Shown here piece by piece: positions 54,828 to 64,000 of a stretch of 64,000 bases of DNA. The position numbers and the translations under genes are program-made. The notes below the pieces were generated by a model. The model was given only the letters and a program-made list of their open reading frames with translations, did no database searches and had not been told where the DNA came from. The stretch is from Hamiltosporidium tvaerminnensis. Lineage: Eukaryota > Microsporidia > Dubosqiidae. The DNA lies in NCBI GenBank assembly GCA_022605425.2, contig CM061247.1, positions 310,001 through 374,000 of the forward strand. Reading direction: 5' to 3'. Positions within the stretch are counted from its first letter, which is position 1. Every line of letters begins with the position of its first letter.

Positions 54828-57800
54828 TAATAAAAGCGCACAGTAAAAAATGATAAAATATGGGCTGCAACCGACGTTTATTTGCAAAAAAAACCCGAAG
54901 CAAATGTATTAACAGCACCTACTTTGAAGTTATTACCCCTTTTCACTATTAAAAAATCAAAACATCTACATCCGATCTAAACATGCAATGATACAGAGAG
55001 TATGGACTTGGCGCCTTATATTTGCCTAATACATCACTTTATTCTTCAGTTAAAGTCTCGGTGTGTGAGAAAATATAACGACATGGAGAAATACTTATAC
55101 CCTAGCTGTTCCCGAAGGCAACCGGTTCATGGAAGTGAGTACAATAGTCATCTCATTAACATTAACCTCAGAAGAATGGCTTCGAAAAATATTTTTTGCA
55201 TTGCAGACAAGTTTTGAAGGATTTCCTTAAAACGACTGGAAAAGGCTTTACGAATACCAGAATGAAAAATTCGGTTGGGCTACAAATCTCGATGCGTTAA
55301 ACAGTCCAGATAGAAATGCGAAATGAGACTAGGATCAGAAGAGGATGAAACGACCTGCAGAAACAGTGCTTGTCTCAATACTATGTTTCATGGGCGATAT
55401 ACTCGCGTGGATATTACTATGAGTAATGTTTTGCAATTTATAAAAGAACCATTGGATGAGAAAATTTTAGGAAATCTATGATCGTAACTCAAAAATCTTA
55501 AGGGAACTGGTTGATCCAAAGATCCTGGATTTCATTAATAAGCAACCCGCCAAACAGGCTGAATCATATGCACTTTGTTTATTTACCTTTACTACCATAT
55601 CTACAAGATGCAGGTATTATATGAAGAGTCAAAACCAAAAAGAGGTCTATCTCTGCTTGGAAGGTAAACAAAGGGTGCAATAATATCCCCAAGTTATTAT
55701 TTTTAAAGATCTCACTGAAACTGCCTATAAGCAAGTAAAACCACCTTTGGAAATTAAAATCCTTAAAAAACATTTGAGAGTGTTTTATGTTAACTTGAGC
55801 AGTATAAATAGACTTTTCGGTGCTTAATTGGAAATAATGAGTTTTGGGGTTTCTAAATGGAAAACCTACGATGATATAAATAGGAAGCAAGGTCGAACGA
55901 ACTTATGGTTAAAATGACAGTAAATTATTTTACTTGAGTTATCCTAGCATCATAAATATAAGCATATGGCTAGCCGTTATGAAATTGTGACCTTTTTGTT
56001 TATGGTGCAAACAAAAATGATGGTATAGCTAAGCATGATAATTATCAGATACCGTTTAATTTAGTTAATTCACAAGCCATGTTTCTTTTACATTAAACTT
56101 TTTAGATATCATTAATTGTCTATTCATTTAGAAAGCTCTGTAATTGATTGTATCTCAATTTTAACGTAAGAAACTTTACTTCTTCGGAAATATTTTTATG
56201 ATATTGTGAAAGTACTATGTTTAGAACGTATACCTCGGATGTATTGATTCTACTGCTGGCGTAAATATTTTAATTTAATAAGAATTACTACAAGGAGTCC
56301 CTAAATAAAGACAATTATTTGAATTTTTATCATCTGAAAGTAAACGACAAGCTATGTGGCAAAAATTGTTCTTCCAAGTGAAAAGAAAGTGTGATTTTAT
56401 AAATAATATTTAATACTCTCAGAAGCGTGCAGAATGCAAATTCAACTAATGTGATAAATTTCTTGAATATGAACATAGAAAAAATATTTACGCTACCAAA
56501 ATTAATTTCGAATGAGAATGGGCTAGTAGTCATGCGTTTTAAAGCAATCCATTATTTCTTGATTTATCTACTCTGAGATTGAAATTTATCAAGATACTAT
56601 ATCAAAAAAAGTCAATATTTACATAGAGCTTAAAAAATCATAAGTACGGGAAATATGAAAGTAATATTTACGGTAATATTTTGTAACGTTTTCTCAGTAG
56701 ACTAAGTATAGATCGGTTCGGCGCAAACTTATGAGAAGTTCATAACATTTACAATATAGACAAATGCTATTTTTATACTAATAATCATAGCTTGTTATTG
56801 CATGTTCTAAGTTATTTGGCTTAGACACGTTGAAAATTGAAATCTTTTCCAGGAAAGGTGAATTTTTAGAAATCATTGATTTATAATCAATGAACGCTTA
56901 TTTAATTACTATGATACATGGTGCGAAGATACTGCTACTTTTCTAGAAAATATTAGTGGTTATAAATATTTGAGAAAATTTGGAGATAGCAAAGAAAATC
57001 AAACACGTAGCTCATCTGAATAAATACAGACATGACTAATAACAAGAGTGCAGAACTTTGTTACACTAGACTAGATGCAACCAAATTATATTATGCAATA
57101 AATCAACATGCGAAATTGTCAATCATTTATCATATAGGAGTAGTAAAACATAAACGACCAGCTTCTCCGAGTTAGATGATACAGTTAGTGCTGTGTTAGT
57201 AAAGAATAAGGTAGATCTCAATGCAGGATTAAAGAGCGTCTATGTCTGTCGTTAATAGAACTTCGAAGGGGGTCTTAAAAATATTGAGTTCAGAGTGAAC
57301 ATATTCTTCTGCAACTCTGGTATGTCTGGGAATAATTAAAAAACAATAAAATCGAAAAGCATCAATCCTAAAGCAGAAAAACACAAATAAAACTAAGTTA
57401 GCACATAAAAAAGGCCTCTTAAAAATAAAATTGAAGTTTGAGGGAAAAGTTAGAAAAAAATATTAGGATGAGATTTAATTAGCAATTAATAGAATAAAAT
57501 AGAAAAGCGAAAAATTTAATTACATTATATTTTCGGGGAAAAAAAATCGAGGATGAATAGTATTTTTTCTGGAAGTCTAAAGTAAGCGAATATCAGGCAA
57601 CAAGACAAAGCACGTTTTTCTATACCAAAGATATCAATATATTCCTAGAATTAAAATAAATTTTAGCATGGTTTTGATCTTTGAACAAAAACATTTAGAT
57701 ATTCGATGTTTTAAAAATTCTTGAGCAAAAAAATCCTCAAAATGAATTTATCTATCTGTATACATTCATATACCCGTCATAAATATAAATTAAAATGTAT

Positions 57801-57930
57801 AAAACAAACAAAAGTACTCTTCTGGCTCAGATTTCATGAAAATCTTTTGTAAGTAATATCAAATATAAGAATAAGATCAATATGTAAATTCGAAATGATT
57901 GATAAAATATATTTACTAAATGGGTAATCT
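54828..57930 (+). mobile_element. Decayed R4/Dong-like LINE, copy C6
   Basis: Starts in the same 5' region as C3 and C4 (GGGCTGCAACCGACGTTTAT), with ATGCAATGATACAGAGAGTATG matching C3 near 23871, and runs collinearly to the zinc-knuckle region. Its last 300 bases match the C4 tail (40920-41083 plus 44174-44298), not C3. No frame survives. Confidence 0.7.
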
Positions 57931-58927
57931 GATATTAAAACTTTCATCGAGACTAGTTTAATTTTATAAGCTCGCTTAAACGTTTTTAAATCGAAGACAA
58001 AAAAGGGAGTAATACTATCTCCCCAATTAGTAAAGACACCGTATTTGTGTATTATATAGATAACATGTTAAAGTATAAGCGGGATATATACGTAGGTAGA
58101 TACCATGAGATGTATTTTAATTCGCTATAAATATGAATAATGATTCTGACTAAATTTTATCAAAAGTGCACAAAAATCAGTCGAAACATGCTATTTTAAC
58201 GAGAAAGGAAATCGATAAAAGAAAAAAATCCAAATTAATTCGATTGAAAGAATCACTAGTTGCCCTACAGAATGTCGGATAAATATGCAATTTCAAAAAT
58301 ACTAACAACAAGAAAGAAACAATTCAATCAATAAGAACACCAAATATCGAACCTCGGAATTCAGATCATACAATACAAACAAAAAAAACATAAGAAAACG
58401 ATCAACTTTGTGCCGGATATGCGAAAAGATTGAAAAACGGTGGGAAGAAGAGAAATAACTAAGTAAAGAAGTCAAAAATACTTAAACTGGAGGTTAGATA
58501 AATTTAAAGTTTTAACATATGAGTTGATGAACCATTTAATAGATCAAATAATGAATAGAATCGATAATTAAAAAAACACTATATATTTGAAAGAATAACA
58601 ATTTTATTTGACCTTAAGTTTAAATTATCAATACAAGAATCAAGCCAATTTATATATGATTTTAATAGTTTAAATATCAAACCTAATCTATAATAAATAA
58701 TATATCTTTGGGTTTAAATTCCTCAAAATATATCTTTGTTTTACTAGTTTACCAAAGATTCTGTCTATGAGATCGGTAAGACAAATATTTAACGCTAAAA
58801 TTTATAAAAAAACATTTAAATTCAATCATAGGCCCTCTTAAACTTTAATTAATAAAACTTGAAACTTTGAAATTTTGTTGCAGTTTTATTAATACGTTTT
58901 ATCTTTAACACTTTGTTTTCTTTTTGT
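57931..58927. other. Intergenic DNA upstream of the second thioesterase
   Basis: About 1 kb without a gene. A GCCCTC spot at 58832-58837 is about 90 bases before the start codon, probably too far to be a start-proximal signal. Confidence 0.45.
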
Positions 58928-59548
58928 ATGATAATATTCAACTCTAAAGCAAAAGATTTTTTATGTATAATTTTACATGGATTAAACAGTTCTTCTTCAG
59001 AAATTTCATATTCATTTACTTCGATTGCTAAGAAGCTAGAATTCGTGAAATTCATATTTCTGGATTCTGATAGAAAAAAGGTAAGAATATATGGCAATGA
59101 AATAGTGAATGCTTGGTATAGTTTAAATTCTTATAGTATTTTTGATAGGTCTGATATCAATGGATTTCAAACTTCAAAAAATAGAATACTTTTTGAAATT
59201 AATTCACATAATTTTCATCCCTCAAAAGTCGTTCTCGTTGGTTTTTCACAGGGTGCTGCAATGGCTTCATACGTTGCTCTAAATACAGATTTTGTTTTTA
59301 AGAAAGTTATTATGCTCTCTGGTTATTTACCAATGAAATTAGAATATTCAAATACAACAAAACAAAATCTTATGATGATCCATGGTTTATTTGATGGACA
59401 GATTCCATATTTTATTGGAATTTATTCTCGTTTTATTTTGAGGTATTTTTACAAACAAAAAGTAGAATTTGTGACTTTTTTCGGAACGCACGTGATTCCT
59501 AAAAAAATAGAAAAAATATTTTTAGGAATTTTTAAACTGAAAGAATAA
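58928..59548 (+). CDS. Acyl-protein thioesterase / carboxylesterase-like alpha/beta hydrolase (paralogue 2)
   Basis: A 206-residue alpha/beta hydrolase homologous to the gene at 497-1120. Numbering from the ATG: LHG near 16-18, nucleophile GFSQG with Ser107, acid Asp156 in GLFDGQ, and His188 in FGTHVIP. The intact triad indicates an active hydrolase, probably an acyl-protein depalmitoylase. The frame is open from a TTG at 58913, but the first ATG is at 58928 and keeps all conserved parts. The two paralogues share about 20-residue blocks such as SGYLP and INS/LNS after LHG but are well diverged, so duplication is old. There is no targeting signal. Confidence 0.85.
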   Translation: MIIFNSKAKDFLCIILHGLNSSSSEISYSFTSIAKKLEFVKFIFLDSDRKKVRIYGNEIVNAWYSLNSYSIFDRSDINGFQTSKNRILFEINSHNFHPSKVVLVGFSQGAAMASYVALNTDFVFKKVIMLSGYLPMKLEYSNTTKQNLMMIHGLFDGQIPYFIGIYSRFILRYFYKQKVEFVTFFGTHVIPKKIEKIFLGIFKLKE

Positions 59549-59669
59549 TCATTAATTAACTTATATTTTTGCTTTAAATCATCTAAACTCAAATCGAAAT
59601 GTTTGAAAACCCAATTTCTAAATAAAATAAAATAAAATAATAAAGATCAAATAAAGAAAATGAAATTAA

Positions 59670-59720
59670 CCTTACTTACTTATTCCAAGTCCTCTTGCCC
59701 TCACGATCTCGAAAAAGAAA
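59670..59720 (-). mobile_element. S2 3'-end fragment
   Basis: CTTACTTACTTATTCCAAGT CCTCTTG followed by CCTCACGATCTCGA resembles the S2 3' end with a short (AAGT)n tail, read on the minus strand. Probably a 5'-truncated copy. Confidence 0.5.
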
Positions 59721-59895
59721 ATAAATCAAGTATCTTCATATGAAAATTAAAAGTTGTATTTTTCTTATTTTATAAAATTTATTATTTCATTTTTATCCAT
59801 GCTATATTTCTTGTTGGAAATAAAAATACATTATTTTTGATTTTTTCGAAAATCTCTAAGAATTTTTTAATTTAAATTTCATTTTTTAAAATACC

Positions 59896-61215
59896 ATGCA
59901 TAAAAAGTTGTACGAAGCCATTCTTAAAATAAAAAAATTAGAAAAAGAATTAGCAGATAAAGAATTATTGATCGAAATATTATTAGCAGAATTAAAACGA
60001 GAAAGAGGAAGTAAATATTCAAATAAATCTATAGAAGATGATATTCCTGTTAAAAACTCATTTTTTAAAGATTCTATTATAGAAGATGAATCTCTCAAAT
60101 CTAATTTTGACAACAATCATCAAAATATAATTAAAAATTATTTACAAGAAACCGAAACATTCAAAACCAACGATGATGAAATAAAAAATCATAATTTTGA
60201 AGATAATGAATTATTCGATCTGAAAGATAATAATTTGCCATATAAAATATCTGTAGATGATATTTTAGAAATATTCTGTGAAAAAAAAGCTTCTCCGCCT
60301 CAGATAAAAACGAATATGTCATTTGAAGAATTCGTATATGTGTGTTCGAATCTACAAGTATCAGAACCTTTAGAAAAATATAAAGAAATATTTATTCCGA
60401 AACAGTTAATCGTTTTTGTAGAAAATAATTTGAAAGGAATCATAAAATATTTATTTTCAAATTTGGAAAAGTTGAAACCTAGAGATATATATTCGGTTGT
60501 TACTGTATTAAGTACAATAAAAAATGATGAGCTTAAGGAATCGATTTTACATGACATTATAATATTTATAAAAGAACCTGTTTTATATTTATTCTATTGC
60601 TATCCTTTTCTATTAGAATCAAATCCTAATTCCATTTTTATAAAAACGATTAAAAAAATATTATCATTTCAAGTGGCTGTTGATATCAAAATTTTTAAAA
60701 GCTATGAAAATATTTTGAAAATTCTAAATAAAATATCTGAAAATATAAATTTAAAACTTGAAATATTTTCGATCGAAAGCTATTGTATGGAACTTGTTAA
60801 AGAAGTACCGATATTCGAGAATGGTAATTTAAATAATGAGGCTCTATTAATTGGTGCATCGATTAAACTTATTTGTAATTTTATGGATTGGGATTGGACT
60901 TATAACCAGTTTATAGTTGAATTTTTATATCCTAAATTTATAAAAACCAACTCTCCTTCTATTATGTATTATATATGCTTAATAACTTTTAATTCCTATA
61001 AAGATTTTGGAAATCATAAAAGTATAAAAAGTATTTTTGATAAAATTCAAGAATATATTTCTAATGAAAATATAGAATTAAGTTTAGTCGCATATCTATT
61101 TATAAGACAAACAGATTCTAATATTTGTAAAGATTGGATAGAAACAAATCAAGAGCGTTTAAAAAAACACATTTCAGTCGATATTGATTTTATTAATAAA
61201 ACAATTGTTTTTTAA
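59896..61215 (+). CDS. Hypothetical 439-residue protein with N-terminal coiled coil
   Basis: Residues about 1-38 form a heptad-like coiled coil (LYEAILKIKKLEKELADKEL, then LIEILLAELKRERG). An acidic, probably disordered linker runs to about 115. From about 115 to 439 the protein is a helical, HEAT/ARM-like solenoid by appearance, with alternating hydrophobic helices and a tryptophan-containing segment FMDWDWTYNQF near 333-343. The layout (dimerising coil plus helical repeat body) suggests a scaffold or adaptor. I recognise no family. The ATG is preceded by ACC in an AT-rich leader. It is 347 bases downstream of the thioesterase on the same strand. Confidence 0.75.
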   Translation: MHKKLYEAILKIKKLEKELADKELLIEILLAELKRERGSKYSNKSIEDDIPVKNSFFKDSIIEDESLKSNFDNNHQNIIKNYLQETETFKTNDDEIKNHNFEDNELFDLKDNNLPYKISVDDILEIFCEKKASPPQIKTNMSFEEFVYVCSNLQVSEPLEKYKEIFIPKQLIVFVENNLKGIIKYLFSNLEKLKPRDIYSVVTVLSTIKNDELKESILHDIIIFIKEPVLYLFYCYPFLLESNPNSIFIKTIKKILSFQVAVDIKIFKSYENILKILNKISENINLKLEIFSIESYCMELVKEVPIFENGNLNNEALLIGASIKLICNFMDWDWTYNQFIVEFLYPKFIKTNSPSIMYYICLITFNSYKDFGNHKSIKSIFDKIQEYISNENIELSLVAYLFIRQTDSNICKDWIETNQERLKKHISVDIDFINKTIVF

Positions 61216-62948
61216 AAGATAAATTAAATATTTACAATATCGCGTATTTATTTTCTTGAAAAAAAATGTTTTATTTGCTTACTCGAAATATTAAAATTGT
61301 TTATTCTTATTCGCCTTTGTTTTAAAAACGCGATCAAAAATTTCCAAATGAAAATATTAAACGGTCTGATTTTTAAAATAATGTTTTCTTAATTAAAATA
61401 ATCATTTTTTTCATTGTATTTTTGCATTTAGCTGTATTTTATTTAAATCTTATTTAAGTACTAAATAGGGTTAAAGTAACTGTCTAAGTTATAACTTCAT
61501 AATTTTCTTTTTAAATTACTACTTAGATATATTTATAGTGCAATCGTATATTTATATTATTTCATCTCTGGATTATAAGTTCGATTGCAAATTTAAACTA
61601 AAATTATCCTTTAAATATATAAGTTAGGAAAAAAAATTGTAGTCTATATTGAGTAATTGCCTATATTCAATTTCGATTATCAAATCTGCTGGAATATTTT
61701 CGAAGAAATTCCTCTATGTTCTTAATATGTTCAAATATATTTTCTGAAAACCCATTATTGAAAATTTAAATGCTATTTTGTTATTTTCTTTGTATTTATT
61801 GTACCTCATAGACCTTTTTGTCATTTTCATCAAAGATCTTTAAACTTTAATTTTTTTTAGCGATCGTTATCTAAGTTTGTAGAAGTCAAAATAAAACGCT
61901 CAATATTTTAGATAGAAATTGACTTGGAACAGTCTTTTAGAAGCTACTAATTTTTAATGTGAATATTTCCTGAATGTGCCCTTCAGTTCTTTTTATATCA
62001 TACAGTGATGTTTTTTTGTTAAGTCAAATTGGTATTCGGCTATGACTTAACTTATCTTGTCGAATGAATTATATTACTTTTAAAGTCTTTTTACAAAATA
62101 TTGTTTCGATTTATTACACTCTATGGATCGGACATCCAAGTTTATAAGATGATGCATCTTAAGGTGTTTACAATACCATCTCATGTTTTCACATAGGTGA
62201 TTATATTAATATAGGATTTATATCAAGAGTCGATTCCTTGAATAACAGAGTTTAATGGCTTATCTTATCATCTACAACAATTTAGAGCCATCTTTGCGAT
62301 GTATTTTTAAATTTATTAGGTGTACCATCACTAACCTATTTACTTGTAATCTTAATAAATTTATTGCAGTCATATTTTATCTCTTGGTGTCTTGGATGAA
62401 CAAATGGAAGCCTACATATTATGTCACTGACTAATGTTTTATGATTTTTTAGGTCTGTTCTCTTTCACACAAACTCGTTTTTTGTGTCTAATATCAAATT
62501 TCGAAAATTCCTCTATTTTCGATTAAACCGAATACTTTTAAGTTCACGAGTCCTGGTACAATTTTAATTTCACTTCATTGACTTTTGAAACATCTTTTTA
62601 ATTTTAAATTTGTTTATTTTAAACTGATATATCTCGGATTTATGAGTGATTGGTCCGTATATTCATAGTTTAGATAGTATATGTATTTATTAAATTTGAA
62701 ATTAGATATTAAAATTTTAGAAATTGATTGAATATGAACTTTTCTATCGAGAAGAATATTTAGTAAATCAATCCATCATATGTAAATTACTACTTTAACA
62801 ATAATAACGATTTGAGAACAGATAATGGATCCTTAAATGAATAATCTTATACTACTTATACCTACTTGAACCATGACTTAAACACATTTAAAATATATAA
62901 AACAAGTTTCATATTTGAAATAAAACCAAATTCGGTTTCTTAAACTTC
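61216..62948. other. AT-rich intergenic DNA, nothing supported
   Basis: About 1.7 kb without a long frame or repeat similarity that I could confirm. Slightly GC-richer patches around 62100-62500 may be decayed mobile-element sequence. Confidence 0.4.
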
Positions 62949-64000
62949 ATGATAAATATCAGTTCTGAAATACTCACTAATTCTACTTTTATAAAAGAAA
63001 TTCCGTATTCTCTAAATGAAAAAGCAAATTTTTTATCTAAATATACTATTTTAGCTAAATATATTTTTTATAAGACTACTGATACACATAATAGAATAAT
63101 TTCTACAAAAACACCAATTAAAAATATTTTCTTACTTTCTACTAAATCAAGATTAAACATAATATTTGTTTATAGATATTTTAGAAAAAGTATTTCTCGT
63201 ATATTCATTCTAGAAACTAAAAACTGCAAAAATTATTTTGAAAGTATAACCATATCCTTATTATTAGACATTCTTCAAATATTATACACAAAAGAACAAA
63301 ATATATGTCTCATTACAATAAAAAAGAAAATTATTAAATCTACGATCGACATTTTCGAAGTATATTATTTAAAAAAAAGTTCAAATGCAATATATTTGAA
63401 TAAAGAAGATAATATTTTAAAGGTCAGAAAAAAATTATCGACAATAAACTTCATTTTAAAAAGAAACAGGGAATTAGATTATGAATCTAATTTATATTTA
63501 TTAATGACTTTGAAATATTTATATTCTAAAAATCTATGCATTCCAAACAAAAAGTATAAACTACCTAAAAATATGTGTCAAAATCTTTTAACCGGTATTT
63601 TGATTTCGAAAATATTTAATATTTTTATAATCGATCAAATTCAAATCATCAATATATATTTTTGTTTAAAATTTTGTTTAGAAGAGAATATTTTAGAGAA
63701 GAATAAAGTAAAGAAAATATTTAATAATATTTTTGAGAAATTTAAAGAAAAAGATAATTATTGTAAAAATTTAACTGTAAAATCAACTAAAAGTAAAAAA
63801 CTTTTATTTTCAAAATTAAAATTGTTTAATAAATTACTTAATTTAAAGAAATTATTCAAAAAAATGAATTTTATTTACAAAATAACTGAAAATAATTCCT
63901 TTTACAGTAAAACCTCTAGATTGGATAATCTTAAAGGATATTTAAGTTCAAACAAATCTTTTATAAAAGAAATATCCACGGTGAGTCCTTTTGATCACAA
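62949..64000 (+). CDS. Partial hypothetical protein, open to the window edge
   Basis: Starting at ATG 62949 the frame stays open for 350 codons and runs off the right end. The N-terminus reads MINISSEILTNSTFIKEIPY. The protein is rich in Lys, Asn, Ile and Leu, with basic helical stretches (for example KSTKSKKLLFSKLKLFNKLL near residues 283-302) and no recognisable catalytic motif. There is no signal peptide. An open run this long in about 22 percent GC DNA is very unlikely by chance, so it is a real gene, but the C-terminal part is outside the window and no family can be named. Confidence 0.75.
   Translation, partial: MINISSEILTNSTFIKEIPYSLNEKANFLSKYTILAKYIFYKTTDTHNRIISTKTPIKNIFLLSTKSRLNIIFVYRYFRKSISRIFILETKNCKNYFESITISLLLDILQILYTKEQNICLITIKKKIIKSTIDIFEVYYLKKSSNAIYLNKEDNILKVRKKLSTINFILKRNRELDYESNLYLLMTLKYLYSKNLCIPNKKYKLPKNMCQNLLTGILISKIFNIFIIDQIQIINIYFCLKFCLEENILEKNKVKKIFNNIFEKFKEKDNYCKNLTVKSTKSKKLLFSKLKLFNKLLNLKKLFKKMNFIYKITENNSFYSKTSRLDNLKGYLSSNKSFIKEISTVSPFDH

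Noticed and set aside
1-64000. tRNA, rRNA or other structured RNA genes
   Set aside because: I looked for T-loop GTTCRANNC blocks with matching arms and rRNA core sequences and saw none convincing; a covariance-model scan would be decisive.

Overview
The window reads as nuclear DNA of a microsporidian with an expanded, transposon-rich genome. Supporting signs are strong AT richness, intronless compact genes, CCC or GGG triplets just upstream of several start codons, and reduced eukaryotic proteins (Rab6-type GTPase, SCY1-like pseudokinase, short alpha-actinin, DHHC acyltransferase). Only about eleven credible genes occupy 64 kb. The species is not identified; a large-genome parasite of arthropods would fit.

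Layout: an acyl-protein thioesterase (497-1120) is followed by noncoding DNA with an interspersed repeat. An alpha-actinin-like gene (4017-5738) is followed by minisatellites and a decayed LINE (about 6455-9340) carrying two nested insertions. Then come Rab6/Ypt6 (9646-10248) and a SCY1-like pseudokinase (11341-12978), separated by several minisatellites. The stretch 13-17.8 kb is noncoding and holds a SINE-like repeat split by a hAT-like MITE. A three-gene island (17794-21800) encodes a leucine-rich-repeat protein, a probable DONSON-family replication protein and a DHHC palmitoyltransferase. From 22 to 34.8 kb and from 36.4 to 54 kb the DNA is mostly transposon debris: R4/Dong-like LINEs with a restriction-like endonuclease, an AP-endonuclease LINE, three SINE-like families and two integrase-type elements. 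Within it lie an orphan 515-aa gene (34801-36348) and, near its right edge, a putative secreted protein (54081-54719). The right end has a second thioesterase (58928-59548), a coiled-coil hypothetical gene (59896-61215) and a long open frame running off the window (62949 onward).

Functional links: Rab6 and the SCY1-like protein are neighbours and both families act in Golgi traffic. The DHHC enzyme and the two thioesterases would form a palmitoylation/depalmitoylation pair. The clearest novelties are the minimal DONSON-like protein and a nested transposon stratigraphy, readable through target-site duplications and empty-site paralogues inside the window, which gives relative insertion ages and suggests acquisition of arthropod-like elements.
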